Source: Segetibacter sp. 3557_3 (GTDB lineage Bacteria; Bacteroidota; Bacteroidia; Chitinophagales; Chitinophagaceae). Taken from it: DNA of 64,000 bases. Positions 63,390-64,000 of the stretch are shown here, one piece after another; positions within the stretch are counted from its first letter, which is position 1, and each line of letters opens with the position of its first letter. Location: NCBI RefSeq assembly GCF_004354985.1, contig NZ_SMSK01000014.1, positions 120,373-184,372 of the forward strand. The letters are read 5' to 3'. A model generated the notes under the pieces. That model made no database searches. It had not been told where the DNA came from and saw nothing but the letters and a program-made list of their open reading frames with translations. Position numbers and translations under genes: made by a program.

Positions 63390-64000
63390 CTGGAGTTTGG
63401 TTCAAATCGAAATTTTACAAATAAACATAAATAATATGAAACGGAGGTTTCTTAAGGTGTAGGGTAACAGAAGGGTTTTGAAGGACTATGCTAAAATACT
63501 TGATTATAAATAAATGCCGTTCGTTAAAATGGCGGGCATGGTATTACGAATGAGCGAATTGCGAATTAGGGGATTGGTGGATCGCGGGTTAGAGCGACGA
63601 ATTGGAGTAGGTTGCTGCGCAGGGTTATATCGTACAAGGGTGCGACGCAAGGATGCTCCATAGCATTTCTCTTGTCGGGCCCCAAAAAAAGTTCCCATAT
63701 GAGCCGGATCAGGTACACCGGCGGATACTGGCGGGATGGCTAACCAATCATTGTTCGATAACTGACCTGGCAGCCGGCTTCTGCTTAGGAGCCCTGGCTC
63801 CGCTTGTTTATCTTTAGGCTGGCATCTGCAGCGGGAATGCTTATTTTTGCCGGCTGTTTAAAGATGCCATCTTGAAATGGCACAAGAGTGTCCTTATAAG
63901 CACGCTGATGTTTCCTGGATTGCAACTTTGGGGTAATTTGTAAAACCAAAAACCCTTTGCAATTAAGACCGTTACGCAAATTGAATGCTTACTTCAAACA
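63390..64000. other. Intergenic end of window without recognisable gene
   Basis: About 610 bases with no convincing coding frame; two open frames of 64 codons on the minus strand lack family features. The region carries an R1 repeat at 63632-63661. The next gene lies outside the window. Confidence 0.6.
63632..63661 (-). repeat. Short interspersed repeat R1, minus-strand copy
   Basis: GTACAAGGGTGCGACGCAAG continued by GATGCTCCAT is the reverse complement of the R1 consensus with a few substitutions. Confidence 0.7.

Noticed and set aside
63504..63979. Two 64-codon frames on the minus strand near the window end
   Set aside because: They span repeats (including R1), show no domain or signal peptide and have unlikely composition.

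Overview
The window looks like a chromosomal segment of a Bacteroidota bacterium, most likely family Chitinophagaceae. The grounds are paired SusC/SusD outer-membrane systems with LamG lipoproteins, promoter-like TAnnTTTG boxes, few visible Shine-Dalgarno sequences, frequent TTG starts, and the conserved hydrolase-CBS-nadK-DUF6089-uppS-bamA-OmpH-OmpH-murI gene order. No rRNA, tRNA, CRISPR array or transposase gene was recognised.

Layout. 1-5.0 kb: end of a membrane protein, a galactose pair (aldose epimerase, galK), a small conserved protein, a secreted cyclophilin and gcvH. 4.6-8.1 kb: ECF sigma factor with adjoining RskA-like anti-sigma, about 1 kb of AT-rich DNA, a fasciclin protein and a VanZ-like protein. 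8.3-13.4 kb: beta-barrel protein, LD-carboxypeptidase and a large GH3/beta-lactamase fusion. 13.6-15.3 kb: TetR regulator and paaE. 15.7-35.8 kb, all minus strand: a polysaccharide utilisation locus with two SusC-SusD-LamG modules, two PF10091 glucoamylase-like lipoproteins, a GH43-like enzyme, a GH3 beta-glucosidase and an esterase; beta-1,2-glucan is the best substrate guess. 36.2-41.2 kb: paaA, paaB, paaC, paaD, paaG, paaY for aerobic phenylacetate degradation. The paa genes are therefore split around the polysaccharide locus, but both halves carry the same inverted repeat ACTAAC-N4-GTTAGT upstream, a candidate operator of the TetR protein. 41.6-45 kb: obgE, small lipoproteins, a YbjQ protein and an AlkA-like glycosylase. 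45.0-48.8 kb: four overlapping genes (UbiA-type prenyltransferase, type III polyketide synthase, methyltransferase, FAD oxidoreductase) forming a compact biosynthetic cluster of unknown product. 48.9-52 kb: two receiver-domain proteins, superoxide dismutase, yidD-rnpA-rpmH. 52.3-63.4 kb: envelope biogenesis block on the minus strand.

Most interesting points. (1) The four-gene type III PKS/UbiA/methyltransferase/FAD operon resembles phenolic-lipid quinone pathways with a prenylation step added. (2) A roughly 0.7-kb cassette encoding a 23S-rRNA-intervening-sequence-type four-helix protein, bounded by inverted arrays of an 8-bp unit, sits between paaB and paaC. (3) paaC and rnpA have no ATG, GTG or TTG that could give a full-length product; in both, an in-frame ATA lies where the N terminus is expected. 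(4) Several families of short interspersed repeats recur between genes.

All functional calls are from reading the sequence; no database search was run.
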